Assembly (NCBI GenBank): GCA_963702765.1
Contig: CAVPEB010000027.1
Location: 215,132 to 279,131 of the forward strand
DNA from: DATMNR01 sp963702765
Lineage (GTDB): Bacteria; Chloroflexota; Ktedonobacteria; Ktedonobacterales; Ktedonobacteraceae
DNA length: 64,000 nucleotides
Direction: 5' to 3'
Shown here: piece by piece, positions 53,351-61,301 of the stretch
Layout: every line of letters begins with the position of its first letter
Numbering within the stretch: position 1 is the first letter of the stretch
Notes under the pieces: model-generated
What the model was told of the DNA's origin: nothing
Database searches by the model: none
Seen by the model: the letters and a program-made list of their open reading frames with translations, nothing else
Made by a program: the position numbers and the translations under genes

Positions 53351-55186
53351 TTAATGACCTTTCTTGACCGCAACATGTTTGTCGGTATAGGACCAGAGGC
53401 TACTCGAAGGATATTTCCTCACTTGAGTGCCTTCAGTTTTTACTTTCTCGGATCGTGGGTATATGATGAACTGACCATTTCCAGGCCTGGCTTTTACGGC
53501 AGGCAATTTATCGCTATACGACCACAAGTTGCCGGAATTGCGCCGTGAGGTATTCGACGTATTCGACGGTAATGCAACAAGGGTTGAATCGATGACACAT
53601 GGCATATCGGATTGTTGCCCCGGAGCCAGACCTCCTTCAAAGAACAAAGAATCATTCTGCTCAAAGAAGACAAGCGTCTTCTGTTGAATAAGATCATCAT
53701 GAACACGCGCATTGTATACATGGTGGGCATTTACTCTGTCCATTGTTCTGTTCTGTGGCACGACCTGTTGTGTGGCGACTAAGGGACCAGTTTCAGGCAA
53801 TGTATGCTCTAGCGGTTGTGTTCTGAGCGGCGATTCCATAGCGTCGGGTGCAGGAAGCGTGCCAGTATGCACCATGTAGTGTGCCGCATACGTGCGTTGG
53901 TGCGAAAAATATTTTCGCGCATCGAAATTTCCTTTGAGCAAGGCCTTCTTGATATTGCGTATTGAGTGCCCTTCATCGATTAATCTTTTGATGGCAAGCC
54001 CATCGGGCTGCGCTGGACCGAGAGAAAGATAGCCAACAAGCCTGTCATCTACAATTGATAGCCGCCGGTAACTACCTTTGCTACTGTCAGTTAAAGTTGT
54101 GGCCATATCACGCCACTGGAGCGCATTACCGACGGTGAGCATTGAAAGCTCGCCTAGACGCGTCGCGTGCCAGGGGATACCAAAGCATTCTTCATGCGTT
54201 GCTGATCCCGTCATCGCAGCCGCGGCTATGCGTCCCTGCTGAACAGCGGCATACCACTGCGCGCGGGGAGCATACTCTCCACTTTGCGGGTCCTTTAGCG
54301 CAGCAACATCCCCAGCTGCATAAATATCCCGCACGCTTGAGCGGAGTTGATCATCCACCAGAATGCCGCGCTCACTTTTCATCGGAAGATCGCAATTCGT
54401 TGCCAACGTGGTGACAGGGGTTGTTCCTGTGCAAACTAAAACCAACTGGCAGGGAAGGAACTGGTGCTGATTAGTAACGACCCCGTTCACTGAGCCAACT
54501 CTTCCAACGATACCAATAACTTCCGTTTGCGTGTACACTTTAGCTCCAGCACGCCTTATGCGTTCCAGCACCATGTCAGATGCGGGACGATCAAGCATGC
54601 GCGGGAGGAATGTGTCACTGCGAATGAGCCAGTGGACGCGAATACCCCAATATAACAAGCTCACAACCGTTTCAATGGCATGCGAGCCACCACCAACTAC
54701 GACAGCATCCTCAATTTCGCTAAGACGGCGACGCATATCGAGATAGTCATTGAGACGATGGAGTGTAAGTACACCATCAAAATCTCTCCCAGGCAAGTTC
54801 TGCGGCAAACCTGTAGCCACACTACCTGTAGCAATGAGTAATGACTCATAGCCGAAGCCTCGTCCACCCGTAAGACAGACATATTTTTTCTGAGCCTGTA
54901 TTTCCTCAACTCGAGCATTAATAACATGAATGCGTTGAGTGCGCTCAGTCCCGGCTGGATAGGCCAGCAATTGTTCGCGCGTGAGTTTGCCAATCGCAAA
55001 TTGTTTGAGCGCGGGCGTATTGATAGTGGGATGATTTTGATCGGTAATCACGACAATTCGCTTATCAGGCGCAAGTTTGCGTGCCTCGATGGCAGCAGTC
55101 AAACCAGCGATGCCATTGCCGACAATCACGATTTCAGCGTTATCAACAGTATTCATTTTGACGTGTCTTGTCATTCCGCTACTCAT
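53351..55186 (-). CDS. FAD/NAD(P)-dependent oxidoreductase with C-terminal LWSY repeats
   Basis: A 611-residue flavoprotein of the pyridine-nucleotide-disulfide-oxidoreductase superfamily. FAD-binding EIVIVGNGIAGLTAAIEARK, substrate-side LLIATGSVATGLP, NAD(P)-binding AVVVGGGSHAIETVVSLLYW and the second FAD motif VRDIYAAGDVAALKD are all present in residues 15-330. No redox-active CxxC is visible, so it is more like a NADH-dependent rubredoxin/ferredoxin-reductase or nitrite-reductase-type flavoprotein. The last 200 residues are family-specific and include two short repeats, SGNLWSYSDKLPAVKA and SSSLWSYTDKHVAVKK, the second almost at the C-terminus. The start at 55186 is uncertain; an ATG ten codons later is possible. 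It is transcribed with the ferredoxin and cytochrome b. Confidence 0.85.
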   Translation of the reverse strand: MSSGMTRHVKMNTVDNAEIVIVGNGIAGLTAAIEARKLAPDKRIVVITDQNHPTINTPALKQFAIGKLTREQLLAYPAGTERTQRIHVINARVEEIQAQKKYVCLTGGRGFGYESLLIATGSVATGLPQNLPGRDFDGVLTLHRLNDYLDMRRRLSEIEDAVVVGGGSHAIETVVSLLYWGIRVHWLIRSDTFLPRMLDRPASDMVLERIRRAGAKVYTQTEVIGIVGRVGSVNGVVTNQHQFLPCQLVLVCTGTTPVTTLATNCDLPMKSERGILVDDQLRSSVRDIYAAGDVAALKDPQSGEYAPRAQWYAAVQQGRIAAAAMTGSATHEECFGIPWHATRLGELSMLTVGNALQWRDMATTLTDSSKGSYRRLSIVDDRLVGYLSLGPAQPDGLAIKRLIDEGHSIRNIKKALLKGNFDARKYFSHQRTYAAHYMVHTGTLPAPDAMESPLRTQPLEHTLPETGPLVATQQVVPQNRTMDRVNAHHVYNARVHDDLIQQKTLVFFEQNDSLFFEGGLAPGQQSDMPCVIDSTLVALPSNTSNTSRRNSGNLWSYSDKLPAVKARPGNGQFIIYPRSEKVKTEGTQVRKYPSSSLWSYTDKHVAVKKGH

Positions 55187-55249
55187 TCTAGTGAAGTTCT
55201 CTCGAGTTGAGTTTTTCGCTGCTCATGGTGTGCTTACAAACTGGTCCTG

Positions 55250-55609
55250 TTAGTCCACATTCAAAGCCATTAAACTGTCATTGGGGCCTTGCACAAAGTA
55301 GACATCAGTGTGAGCATGTTCGCGTAAGTGACGCTGCATATGCCCCAATGAGGCACGGCATTGAACTGAGCATTCGAAAACAAGATGTTGCCCGCTTGCT
55401 GTCTCCAATACAAAATCCTTATCAGGACCAAGCGAAACGATTTTGCCATCAGCATGCACTACATTATCCCCATGTGTAACTATAGGGCCAATGAGCGCAA
55501 CTGCTCCCACACAGACCAACGAAATGCTGCCGATCAGCAGACATACAAAGATAGCGGCTGCAATTCTAGGGAAAATAGACGACCTGAACTGCGTTTCTGC
55601 GTCTTTCAA
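55250..55609 (-). CDS. Small membrane protein leading the flavoprotein operon
   Basis: A 119-residue protein from a TTG at 55609 with GGGGGT seven bases upstream. One membrane helix (AAAIFVCLLIGSISLVCVGA) is followed by an outer domain of about 70 residues with a small beta-rich look (ADGKIVSLGPDKDFVLETAS) and a Cys/His cluster, LVFECSVQCRASLGHMQRHL then REHAHTD, that could bind a metal or heme. No family recognised. It lies 63 bases upstream of the FAD oxidoreductase on the same strand and probably belongs to the same operon. Confidence 0.6.
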   Translation of the reverse strand: MKDAETQFRSSIFPRIAAAIFVCLLIGSISLVCVGAVALIGPIVTHGDNVVHADGKIVSLGPDKDFVLETASGQHLVFECSVQCRASLGHMQRHLREHAHTDVYFVQGPNDSLMALNVD

Positions 55610-55777
55610 ATAACCCCCACGTGTTTTTGTCAGAAACTGAAATGTAATGATACCTACTCATTGTATATCGACCTGTTTCAGGCTGTGCTTAGGAATATCG
55701 TTATTAGCCAGAATGTCTCAGTATTGCGGTTAAGAAATCTTAACCTCGAAAAAGGAGGAATTCAAAGCGTAATTGAA

Positions 55778-55824
55778 AAATAGAGAAGGCCGGTTAGCTT
55801 TAGCTATACTAGCCCTCTCTATTT
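55778..55824 (-). terminator. Rho-independent terminator for the 55884-56573 gene
   Basis: On the minus strand, AAATAGAGAGGGC and GCCTTCTCTATTT pair with one mismatch, followed by TTCAATT. The stem end runs into a T-rich tail (ATTTTTCAATT). It lies 60 bases past the stop of the secreted helical protein and upstream of the flavoprotein operon, which separates the two transcripts. Confidence 0.65.
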
Positions 55825-55883
55825 GACGGGGAGAGACGGAAGTAGTCTTGTCACTGTACTCCCCAGTAGATGGTCAATTTAGA

Positions 55884-56573
55884 TTAATTGTTATTAAGTT
55901 TGAGTTGTTTGCCAAAATGCCCGTTCAAAAGGCGATTGAAAGCTCCCGGGTTCTTTTGCAACATCTGCATGATATTCGTGGCCTGTTGTTGTGTCAGATT
56001 GCCATCGCTCACAGCCTTATTGACTGCACTCTGAATTGCGTTGGTTACTATGGTTTGCAATTGAGCTGCTGAGACACCCTGTGCTGTTGCGATATCGCTC
56101 AAACTCTTCCCGGACTGCAACTGGGACATGAGCTGGGTAGAGGTCATATGTAAACCCTGTGCAACCTGGGTAGCGACAGTGGGTAAGTACTGTTTGAGTG
56201 ATTGCATCATTACGCCACGGCCCCACAAACCTTTCCCTTTACCTGTGCATGCCTGGTGTGATGCCAGACGCTGCTTAAGCTGGTTGGCCTGATTCTGAGT
56301 CAGTTTTCCATCTTTCACGAGCTGAGCAATCACATCGTCTGCCGAGGCAAGTTTATCCTGCTGCAAGGTACTCACTGAGACACCAAGACGGTTTGCCAGG
56401 TCTTGCAGGTACTGCTGGCAGTATGGATTCGAGGTTGTTGGTGTAGAGGCAGCCGTAGCTGTAGACTGACCACTTCTTGCTGATGCGATTAGAGGACCAG
56501 CGAAGAATGCGCCAAAGAGTATACAAAGTAGCAGCAGAGCAGAGCCACCACCAATCAAGAGAATTTTTTTCAT
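55884..56573 (-). CDS. Secreted/anchored helical-repeat protein (DUF2680-like)
   Basis: A 229-residue protein with an N-terminal membrane helix or signal (MKKILLIGGGSALLLLCILF). The outer part consists of short helical units with a repeating pattern: VKDGKLTQNQANQLKQRL, VSDGNLTQQQATNIMQML, and RLGVSVSTLQQDKLASADDV, ATAQGVSAAQLQTIVTNAIQ. The x-DG-x-LTxxQAxxI units resemble those of DUF2680-type secreted proteins. Two cysteines (PYCQQYL, SHQACTG) may form a disulfide. The function is unknown. It is divergent from the response regulator at 56872. Confidence 0.7.
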   Translation of the reverse strand: MKKILLIGGGSALLLLCILFGAFFAGPLIASARSGQSTATAASTPTTSNPYCQQYLQDLANRLGVSVSTLQQDKLASADDVIAQLVKDGKLTQNQANQLKQRLASHQACTGKGKGLWGRGVMMQSLKQYLPTVATQVAQGLHMTSTQLMSQLQSGKSLSDIATAQGVSAAQLQTIVTNAIQSAVNKAVSDGNLTQQQATNIMQMLQKNPGAFNRLLNGHFGKQLKLNNN

Positions 56574-56764
56574 ACTATTTTGAAATCCCTTTCAAAAGAA
56601 AGCTTTTCAATGCTTTTCATTTTCATATTGCCACTTCTATTGGGTGACAGTCCTATCATATTCCTAAAAAATCAATAATGTGTAAGCTAAAGTTCAAGAT
56701 TTGCTCAAGATTTATGAAAATATGCCTGAAGCAGTTATTAGTTGAATGATTTCAGCAAATTGGT

Positions 56765-56779
56765 ATGATACTATATCAT
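56765..56779. promoter_or_regulatory. Perfect inverted repeat ATGATA-cta-TATCAT
   Basis: A 15-base dyad at about 105 bases upstream of the response-regulator start, in the divergent region with the secreted helical protein. It could be an operator or a promoter part. The similarity of TATCAT to a -10 box makes both readings possible. Confidence 0.3.
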
Positions 56780-56871
56780 CTGGATGAACCTTGTTCCTGA
56801 GCACAGAACTCCTGATTCTTAACCAGAGGGTGTCATGAGCATAGGTGACAAGAATTGTTGGAGGACTATAG

Positions 56872-57603
56872 ATGTCCCAGAAGATTCTGATTATCGAAGA
56901 TGAAGAAGGCATCATTCACCTGCTCAACCTGTATCTTAAAGACGCAGGTTATGACGTCTCTATTGCTAAAGACGGCGCAGATGGATTGGCATTGCATGCT
57001 CGAACACATCCCGATCTCGTAATCTTAGATATAATGCTACCAACTCTTGATGGCTTTGAAGTTTGCCGCAGAATTCGTGCCTGGTCGAAAACACCAATTT
57101 TAATGCTGACAGCGCGTGGGGATGAAGAAGATCGTATCCAGGGATTCGATCTTGGAGCTGATGACTATCTCGTAAAGCCATTTAGTCCTCGCGAGTTGGT
57201 AAGTCGAGTACGGGCTATCTTACGACGAGTCGATAACCAAACAGAAGCTCATAGTTCCAGTGATTCTCAAACGAATACATCCAGATCAGTGCTACAATTT
57301 CCAGACCTCACTATTGATTTGTTAGCACGTCGCGTTGAGGTCAACAAGGTTGAAGTCACCCTGACGCCAACAGAATTTGATCTCCTGGCGCTGATGGCAC
57401 AATCACCTGACCGTGTATACACTCGTGAGATCTTAATGAACAAGATATGGGGCTACGATTACTACGGCGATGGTCATATCATCGACGTCCATATCAGCGC
57501 CCTGCGTAAGAAAATTGAGGCAAATTCGGAGTATCGCTACATTAAAACTGTGTGGCGCGTAGGATATAAATTTGAAGTCGGAGCGCTTACTAACACCGCG
57601 TAG
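56872..57603 (+). CDS. OmpR/PhoB-family response regulator
   Basis: A 243-residue two-domain regulator. The receiver has the acidic pair IIEDEEG, the phosphoacceptor Asp in DLVILDIMLPTLDGFEVC, the Thr in MLTARGDEEDRIQGFDLG and the Lys in DDYLVKPFSPREL. A Ser/Thr-rich linker of about 20 residues leads to the winged-helix DNA-binding domain (LTPTEFDLLALMAQSPDRVY, then DVHISALRKKIE and TVWRVGYKFE). It is followed at 39 bases by a membrane histidine kinase and then by a soluble one, so a three-gene two-component operon is likely. Confidence 0.93.
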   Translation: MSQKILIIEDEEGIIHLLNLYLKDAGYDVSIAKDGADGLALHARTHPDLVILDIMLPTLDGFEVCRRIRAWSKTPILMLTARGDEEDRIQGFDLGADDYLVKPFSPRELVSRVRAILRRVDNQTEAHSSSDSQTNTSRSVLQFPDLTIDLLARRVEVNKVEVTLTPTEFDLLALMAQSPDRVYTREILMNKIWGYDYYGDGHIIDVHISALRKKIEANSEYRYIKTVWRVGYKFEVGALTNTA

Positions 57604-57642
57604 GGATAATAGGATTCTCATTCACAGGAAACAGCAAAAATC

Positions 57643-59268
57643 ATGATGAGCCAGTACACTCCACCAAACTTATCATTGCCAACAGTCAGGGTGCGTTGGT
57701 GGCAGAGTATACGCTGGCGATTTGCGCTGGTATCGATCATGATAGCACTGCTGGCGACAGCATTATTAGCCGTAATTATGTTAGTAGCTATAAACTACTA
57801 TTATGGCGTCGACCTGCGCCAACGACTAACAGTTATTGCTGATACCACTGCTCAGCGTATAGGTGTAAACTATGCACAATATGGCAGTCTTCCAAAGGCG
57901 GTTAATACTGTGCTGCCCAACACTCCAACACAGAACTCCCAGAATTCAGATTATCTAGTGATCATCTTAAATACAACTACTCGTCCTCCACAACTCATTT
58001 ACCCACGTTTAGGTGTTCCACGTCGAGGCGCTAACTTTGCAGCACTTCTACTTGCAATAACTGACCCCTCTGTGCAGAAAGGAGACTATGCCAAGATCAT
58101 TACTGCCATAACGAATGCGCGGAATGGAGTCCCAACAGTCGATGATATCGGTACGAGAAGCCCCGGCTCTGCTCCACGTCCTTTCGTAGTACAACCGATT
58201 GTTTACGGGGGTCAAAGTGGCAATAGTGTAGTTGGTGTACTGCTTGTAATACCACGATCAATAGCAGATAATACTGTTCCGCCCTTTTTAATGACAATAC
58301 GCCTCGCTATCTTACTGGTGTCAGCAATCATAGCAGTTCTGGCAGCCATTGTATCCATACTCTTCTCGCGCACAATTACTCGACCACTGGCAAAGCTAAC
58401 CGGCGCGGCTCACGTGCTCGCTTCTGGCGACTACAGCGCTCGTGTCACAACACACTCGCAAAGCGAAGTAGGAGAGCTTGCTACGACATTCAACGAAATG
58501 GCTACACGACTTGAAAAAGATGTGGATGAACTGCGCAAACAGGAATTCTGGCGTCGCGAATTGATCATGAATATTACCCATGATCTCGCCACCCCATTAA
58601 CAGCCATTGCCGGGTTAGGTGAATCGCTGGTCGACGGCGTAAATCAGGATCGCGAAGACTTTGAAGCAACAGGGCGCATCATTGTTCGCGAGACCTTGCG
58701 CCTGCGTCGCCTGGTTCAAGATCTGCATCTAATGGCAAAAGTAGAGGCAGGGGCTATGCAACCACAGCCTAAAGTATTGCGCCTTGCGGCTGTGATTGAC
58801 GAGGCTCTAGCAGTACTGGCGCCAGAGTTCGAGCGTGCCAATGTAGAACCACTCAATAATGTAGCCTTCGATCTTCCACCGGCATGGGCTGACCCTGATA
58901 TGTTGATGCGCGTCTTCTCGAATCTGTGCGATAATGCGCTACGGCACACTCCATCAGGTGGAACCGTGGTCGTTGAAGCCAGGCAGCAAGGAAATATGCT
59001 CGAAGTAGCTGTCACCGATTCTGGTAAAGGCATTCCACCAGAGGCTTTAGCACGAGTGTTTGATCGCTTTTATCGCGCCGACACTTCCCGCCAGGTCAGA
59101 ACAGGGGGAAGTGGTCTGGGACTCACAATAGTACGGGCAATCGTAGAGGCGCATGGCGGCACAATCAGAGCCGAAAACGCTTCCCAGGGAGGAGCCCGCT
59201 TCATATTTTCGCTTCCAATAGCTGAGCAAGCGCCTCTTTGGAGCTATAATACGACTCCCATTAAATAA
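57643..59268 (+). CDS. Membrane sensor histidine kinase
   Basis: A 541-residue kinase. The first helix (FALVSIMIALLATALLAVIM) and second helix (LAILLVSAIIAVLAAIVSIL) bracket an extracellular sensor of about 160 residues. A HAMP domain follows (TRPLAKLTGAAHVLASGDYS), then the H-box (RELIMNITHDLATPLTAIAG), N-box (VFSNLCDNALRHTPSG), and G1/G2 boxes (TDSGKGIPPEALARVFDRFY, GGSGLGLTIVRAIVEAHGG). All catalytic elements are present. It is the cognate partner of the upstream response regulator. The C-terminus after the ATPase domain is an odd tail ending APLWSYNTTPIK, which resembles the LWSY repeat of the flavoprotein at 53351-55186. Confidence 0.92.
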   Translation: MMSQYTPPNLSLPTVRVRWWQSIRWRFALVSIMIALLATALLAVIMLVAINYYYGVDLRQRLTVIADTTAQRIGVNYAQYGSLPKAVNTVLPNTPTQNSQNSDYLVIILNTTTRPPQLIYPRLGVPRRGANFAALLLAITDPSVQKGDYAKIITAITNARNGVPTVDDIGTRSPGSAPRPFVVQPIVYGGQSGNSVVGVLLVIPRSIADNTVPPFLMTIRLAILLVSAIIAVLAAIVSILFSRTITRPLAKLTGAAHVLASGDYSARVTTHSQSEVGELATTFNEMATRLEKDVDELRKQEFWRRELIMNITHDLATPLTAIAGLGESLVDGVNQDREDFEATGRIIVRETLRLRRLVQDLHLMAKVEAGAMQPQPKVLRLAAVIDEALAVLAPEFERANVEPLNNVAFDLPPAWADPDMLMRVFSNLCDNALRHTPSGGTVVVEARQQGNMLEVAVTDSGKGIPPEALARVFDRFYRADTSRQVRTGGSGLGLTIVRAIVEAHGGTIRAENASQGGARFIFSLPIAEQAPLWSYNTTPIK

Positions 59269-59375
59269 ATGCTTTTTGTAGCCAATCTTACTTACTCCTA
59301 TGACCTGCATGAATGAAACAATGGTATATTACTACCAATAAACTACTCAAGTATTTACCCCAAAAGGTTGAAGGG

Positions 59376-60149
59376 ATGTTTATGACAGAGCTAGATGAGA
59401 TAGAGCGTTTAAAAGCCCAATTTATTTCAATGATTACACACGAACTCCGTTCTCCAATCAATACTATCAACGGCTATCTTGACCTGGCCCTGGAAGGCAT
59501 AGGAGGGGAGCTTAACCAACAACAACGCGAATTTGTGCAGCGAGCGCGAGCTGGTAGCGAACATCTCTATACGCTTATAGAAGACCTGTTGCTCATTTCA
59601 CGTGCAGATGCAGGCCAATTGCGTTTGAACCGCGAACTCATCCGACTACCTGAGATCATCGATCAAGCCATTGAAGAACTCGAACTTGTCGCAATGGATA
59701 ACGAAGTCACAATTCATGTTGAAATCGCAAGCGATTTTCCCCAGATATATGCTGATGCAATACGCATGCACCACGTAATGCGCAATCTTCTCAATAATGC
59801 ACTTCACTTTACACCACAGGGTGGGGATATAGTTATATCCTCTTGTGTAAACGATACTCCCACAGAAACTGCAACCAGTGGTGATCAACAACACCTGGAG
59901 ATTCAAATTCGCGATACTGGATGTGGAATTGCGCCTGAGTATCAGCAGCGTATTTTTGAACGCTTCTATCAAATTCCAATTGATCGTTCCGGAAGAGCAG
60001 GTGGTCAAGGTTTAGGTTTGACCGTCGCGAAGATGATTGTAGAACTGCACGGGGGGCAGATTTCGGTCGAAAGTATACCCGGCAAAGGTAGCAATTTCAC
60101 GCTCACGCTCCCTCTCTTAACAGACAAAAATAAGAAAAATTGCCCTTGA
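59376..60149 (+). CDS. Soluble histidine kinase
   Basis: About 257 residues from the ATG at 59376, preceded by AAAAGG; an upstream in-frame ATG at 59313 lacks a site. No membrane helix and no input domain: it starts directly with a short helix (ELDEIERLKAQF) and the H-box ISMITHELRSPINTINGYLD. N-box MRNLLNNALHFTPQGG, G1 IRDTGCGIAPEYQQRIFERF and G2 GGQGLGLTVAKMIVELHGG are complete. It could take signals from a partner, such as the membrane kinase in front of it or another sensor. It is 45 bases from the membrane kinase by open frame. Confidence 0.9.
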   Translation: MFMTELDEIERLKAQFISMITHELRSPINTINGYLDLALEGIGGELNQQQREFVQRARAGSEHLYTLIEDLLLISRADAGQLRLNRELIRLPEIIDQAIEELELVAMDNEVTIHVEIASDFPQIYADAIRMHHVMRNLLNNALHFTPQGGDIVISSCVNDTPTETATSGDQQHLEIQIRDTGCGIAPEYQQRIFERFYQIPIDRSGRAGGQGLGLTVAKMIVELHGGQISVESIPGKGSNFTLTLPLLTDKNKKNCP

Positions 60150-60270
60150 CGCCTGTCACAAAATCATGCTATGCTCATTCTATACCCCCAAATTTCGGGG
60201 AGATGAACGGAGGATGAATAGATAGCGACCAGACTTGGTATGTGAGCTTGTACAGAAAAGGAGACAGACC

Positions 60271-60516
60271 ATGGGTATGCTGCGGATTATGTCCCGTCGC
60301 GGTGACGAGCGAGTCGTTTGGGATAATGAGAAGTTAGGATCCAACGACCTCGATGCTGTAGCGGCAATCCAAGAAGCCGAGCGCATCTTCAACCAGGAGC
60401 GCGCTCGAGGCGCAACCGCTTTTAAAGTTGAGTCTGGAAAACCTGTAGAGCGTATTGAGCAGTTTGACCGCACAGCAGAGCAGATTGTGATGGTGCCTCG
60501 CGTAGTAGGAGGCTGA
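60271..60516 (+). CDS. Small conserved protein of unknown function
   Basis: An 81-residue soluble protein with AAAGGAGA upstream of the ATG. Pieces such as MLRIMSRRGDERVVWDNEKL, AIQEAERIFNQERARGATAF and FDRTAEQIVMVPRVVGG are familiar to me from similar short proteins in other Chloroflexota, with the C-terminal IVMVPRVVGG nearly invariant. The fold resembles a small alpha/beta unit. No function is known. It is 17 bases before the next membrane-anchored gene, so the two form an operon. Confidence 0.75.
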   Translation: MGMLRIMSRRGDERVVWDNEKLGSNDLDAVAAIQEAERIFNQERARGATAFKVESGKPVERIEQFDRTAEQIVMVPRVVGG

Positions 60517-60533
60517 GGGGAGAGTAAGCGGCA

Positions 60534-60986
60534 ATGTTGCAAACCCTTAGTTTATTTCTAGGTATCTGGTTGCTGTTCTTACTCCTGGCTATCTACTATC
60601 TCTCACAGGCCCCGGATGGTCGCATGGGACGTTTCCGCGAGTCGATGAGTGAACACCTCTCTGCGGAGAGTCGAGCCAAGGTATTACTCAGGGAAATGCT
60701 GTCTGAGTATCAATACCAGCAACTTATCAAGTTCGGTTACCTGGAAGTATCTAGCCCAACGATAGACAATCGTATCTATCGCATTCCAGGCTCAGGGGGA
60801 CTCGTTAAGGTCTATGAGAGGGGTTGTGCTGTCATGGAGCTTTGCCTGCAACCGGCAGAACCTTTGCCGGACGGCGATGTTGTAGTGATGCACAAATTGA
60901 TGATCGAGGCCAATGAAGAAGAATATTTGCAAAAAGCAAATCATTTTGCGCCTGGCATCATCTCCCTTCGCTGCCAACATCTTTAA
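60534..60986 (+). CDS. Membrane-anchored protein of unknown function
   Basis: A 150-residue protein with GGGGAGAG upstream of the ATG. One N-terminal helix (LSLFLGIWLLFLLLAIYYLS) anchors a cytosolic part with a conserved-looking alpha/beta portion (LREMLSEYQYQQLIKFGYLE, RIYRIPGSGGLVKVYERGCA, VVVMHKLMIEANEEEYLQKA). Together with the small protein just upstream it forms a two-gene unit, ended by a clear terminator at 61081-61110. The pairing suggests a membrane protein with a soluble partner. No family recognised. Confidence 0.7.
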   Translation: MLQTLSLFLGIWLLFLLLAIYYLSQAPDGRMGRFRESMSEHLSAESRAKVLLREMLSEYQYQQLIKFGYLEVSSPTIDNRIYRIPGSGGLVKVYERGCAVMELCLQPAEPLPDGDVVVMHKLMIEANEEEYLQKANHFAPGIISLRCQHL

Positions 60987-61080
60987 GAGTCCAGTAAGTA
61001 AATACAATTCTTAAGAAGAGAACACTTCTGAGACAGTTCGTTCTCTATCAGGCTGTGTCATGTCGTCATCCTTCCTTTTG

Positions 61081-61110
61081 CATCCGTTGTCTAAGACAAC
61101 GGATGTTTTT
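61081..61110 (+). terminator. Rho-independent terminator
   Basis: Perfect 11-bp stem CATCCGTTGTC / GACAACGGATG with a TAA loop, followed by TTTTTG. It lies 95 bases after the stop of the membrane-anchored gene and separates it from the kinase gene. Confidence 0.88.
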
Positions 61111-61191
61111 GCATGCAAAAAAGTCGGCATTGCTGAACTTTTGTGAAATGATTACGTATATATATTTATAAGAATAGGGTTTTCCTTTGCT

Positions 61192-61221
61192 CTCGACTCT
61201 GGAGCAGAAAAACAGTATAAT
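61192..61221 (+). promoter_or_regulatory. Promoter candidate for the kinase gene
   Basis: A perfect TATAAT at 61216-61221 with a weak -35 (CTCGAC, 61192-61197) at 18-base spacing. It is located about 80 bases upstream of the kinase start. Confidence 0.4.
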
Positions 61222-61301
61222 CTGCCTAATGGATGGCTCTCGCAGCCCCATGCTGGAGACCCCAACTAATATCCCATGATTGGAGAAAGTAGGTACGAAG
61301 A

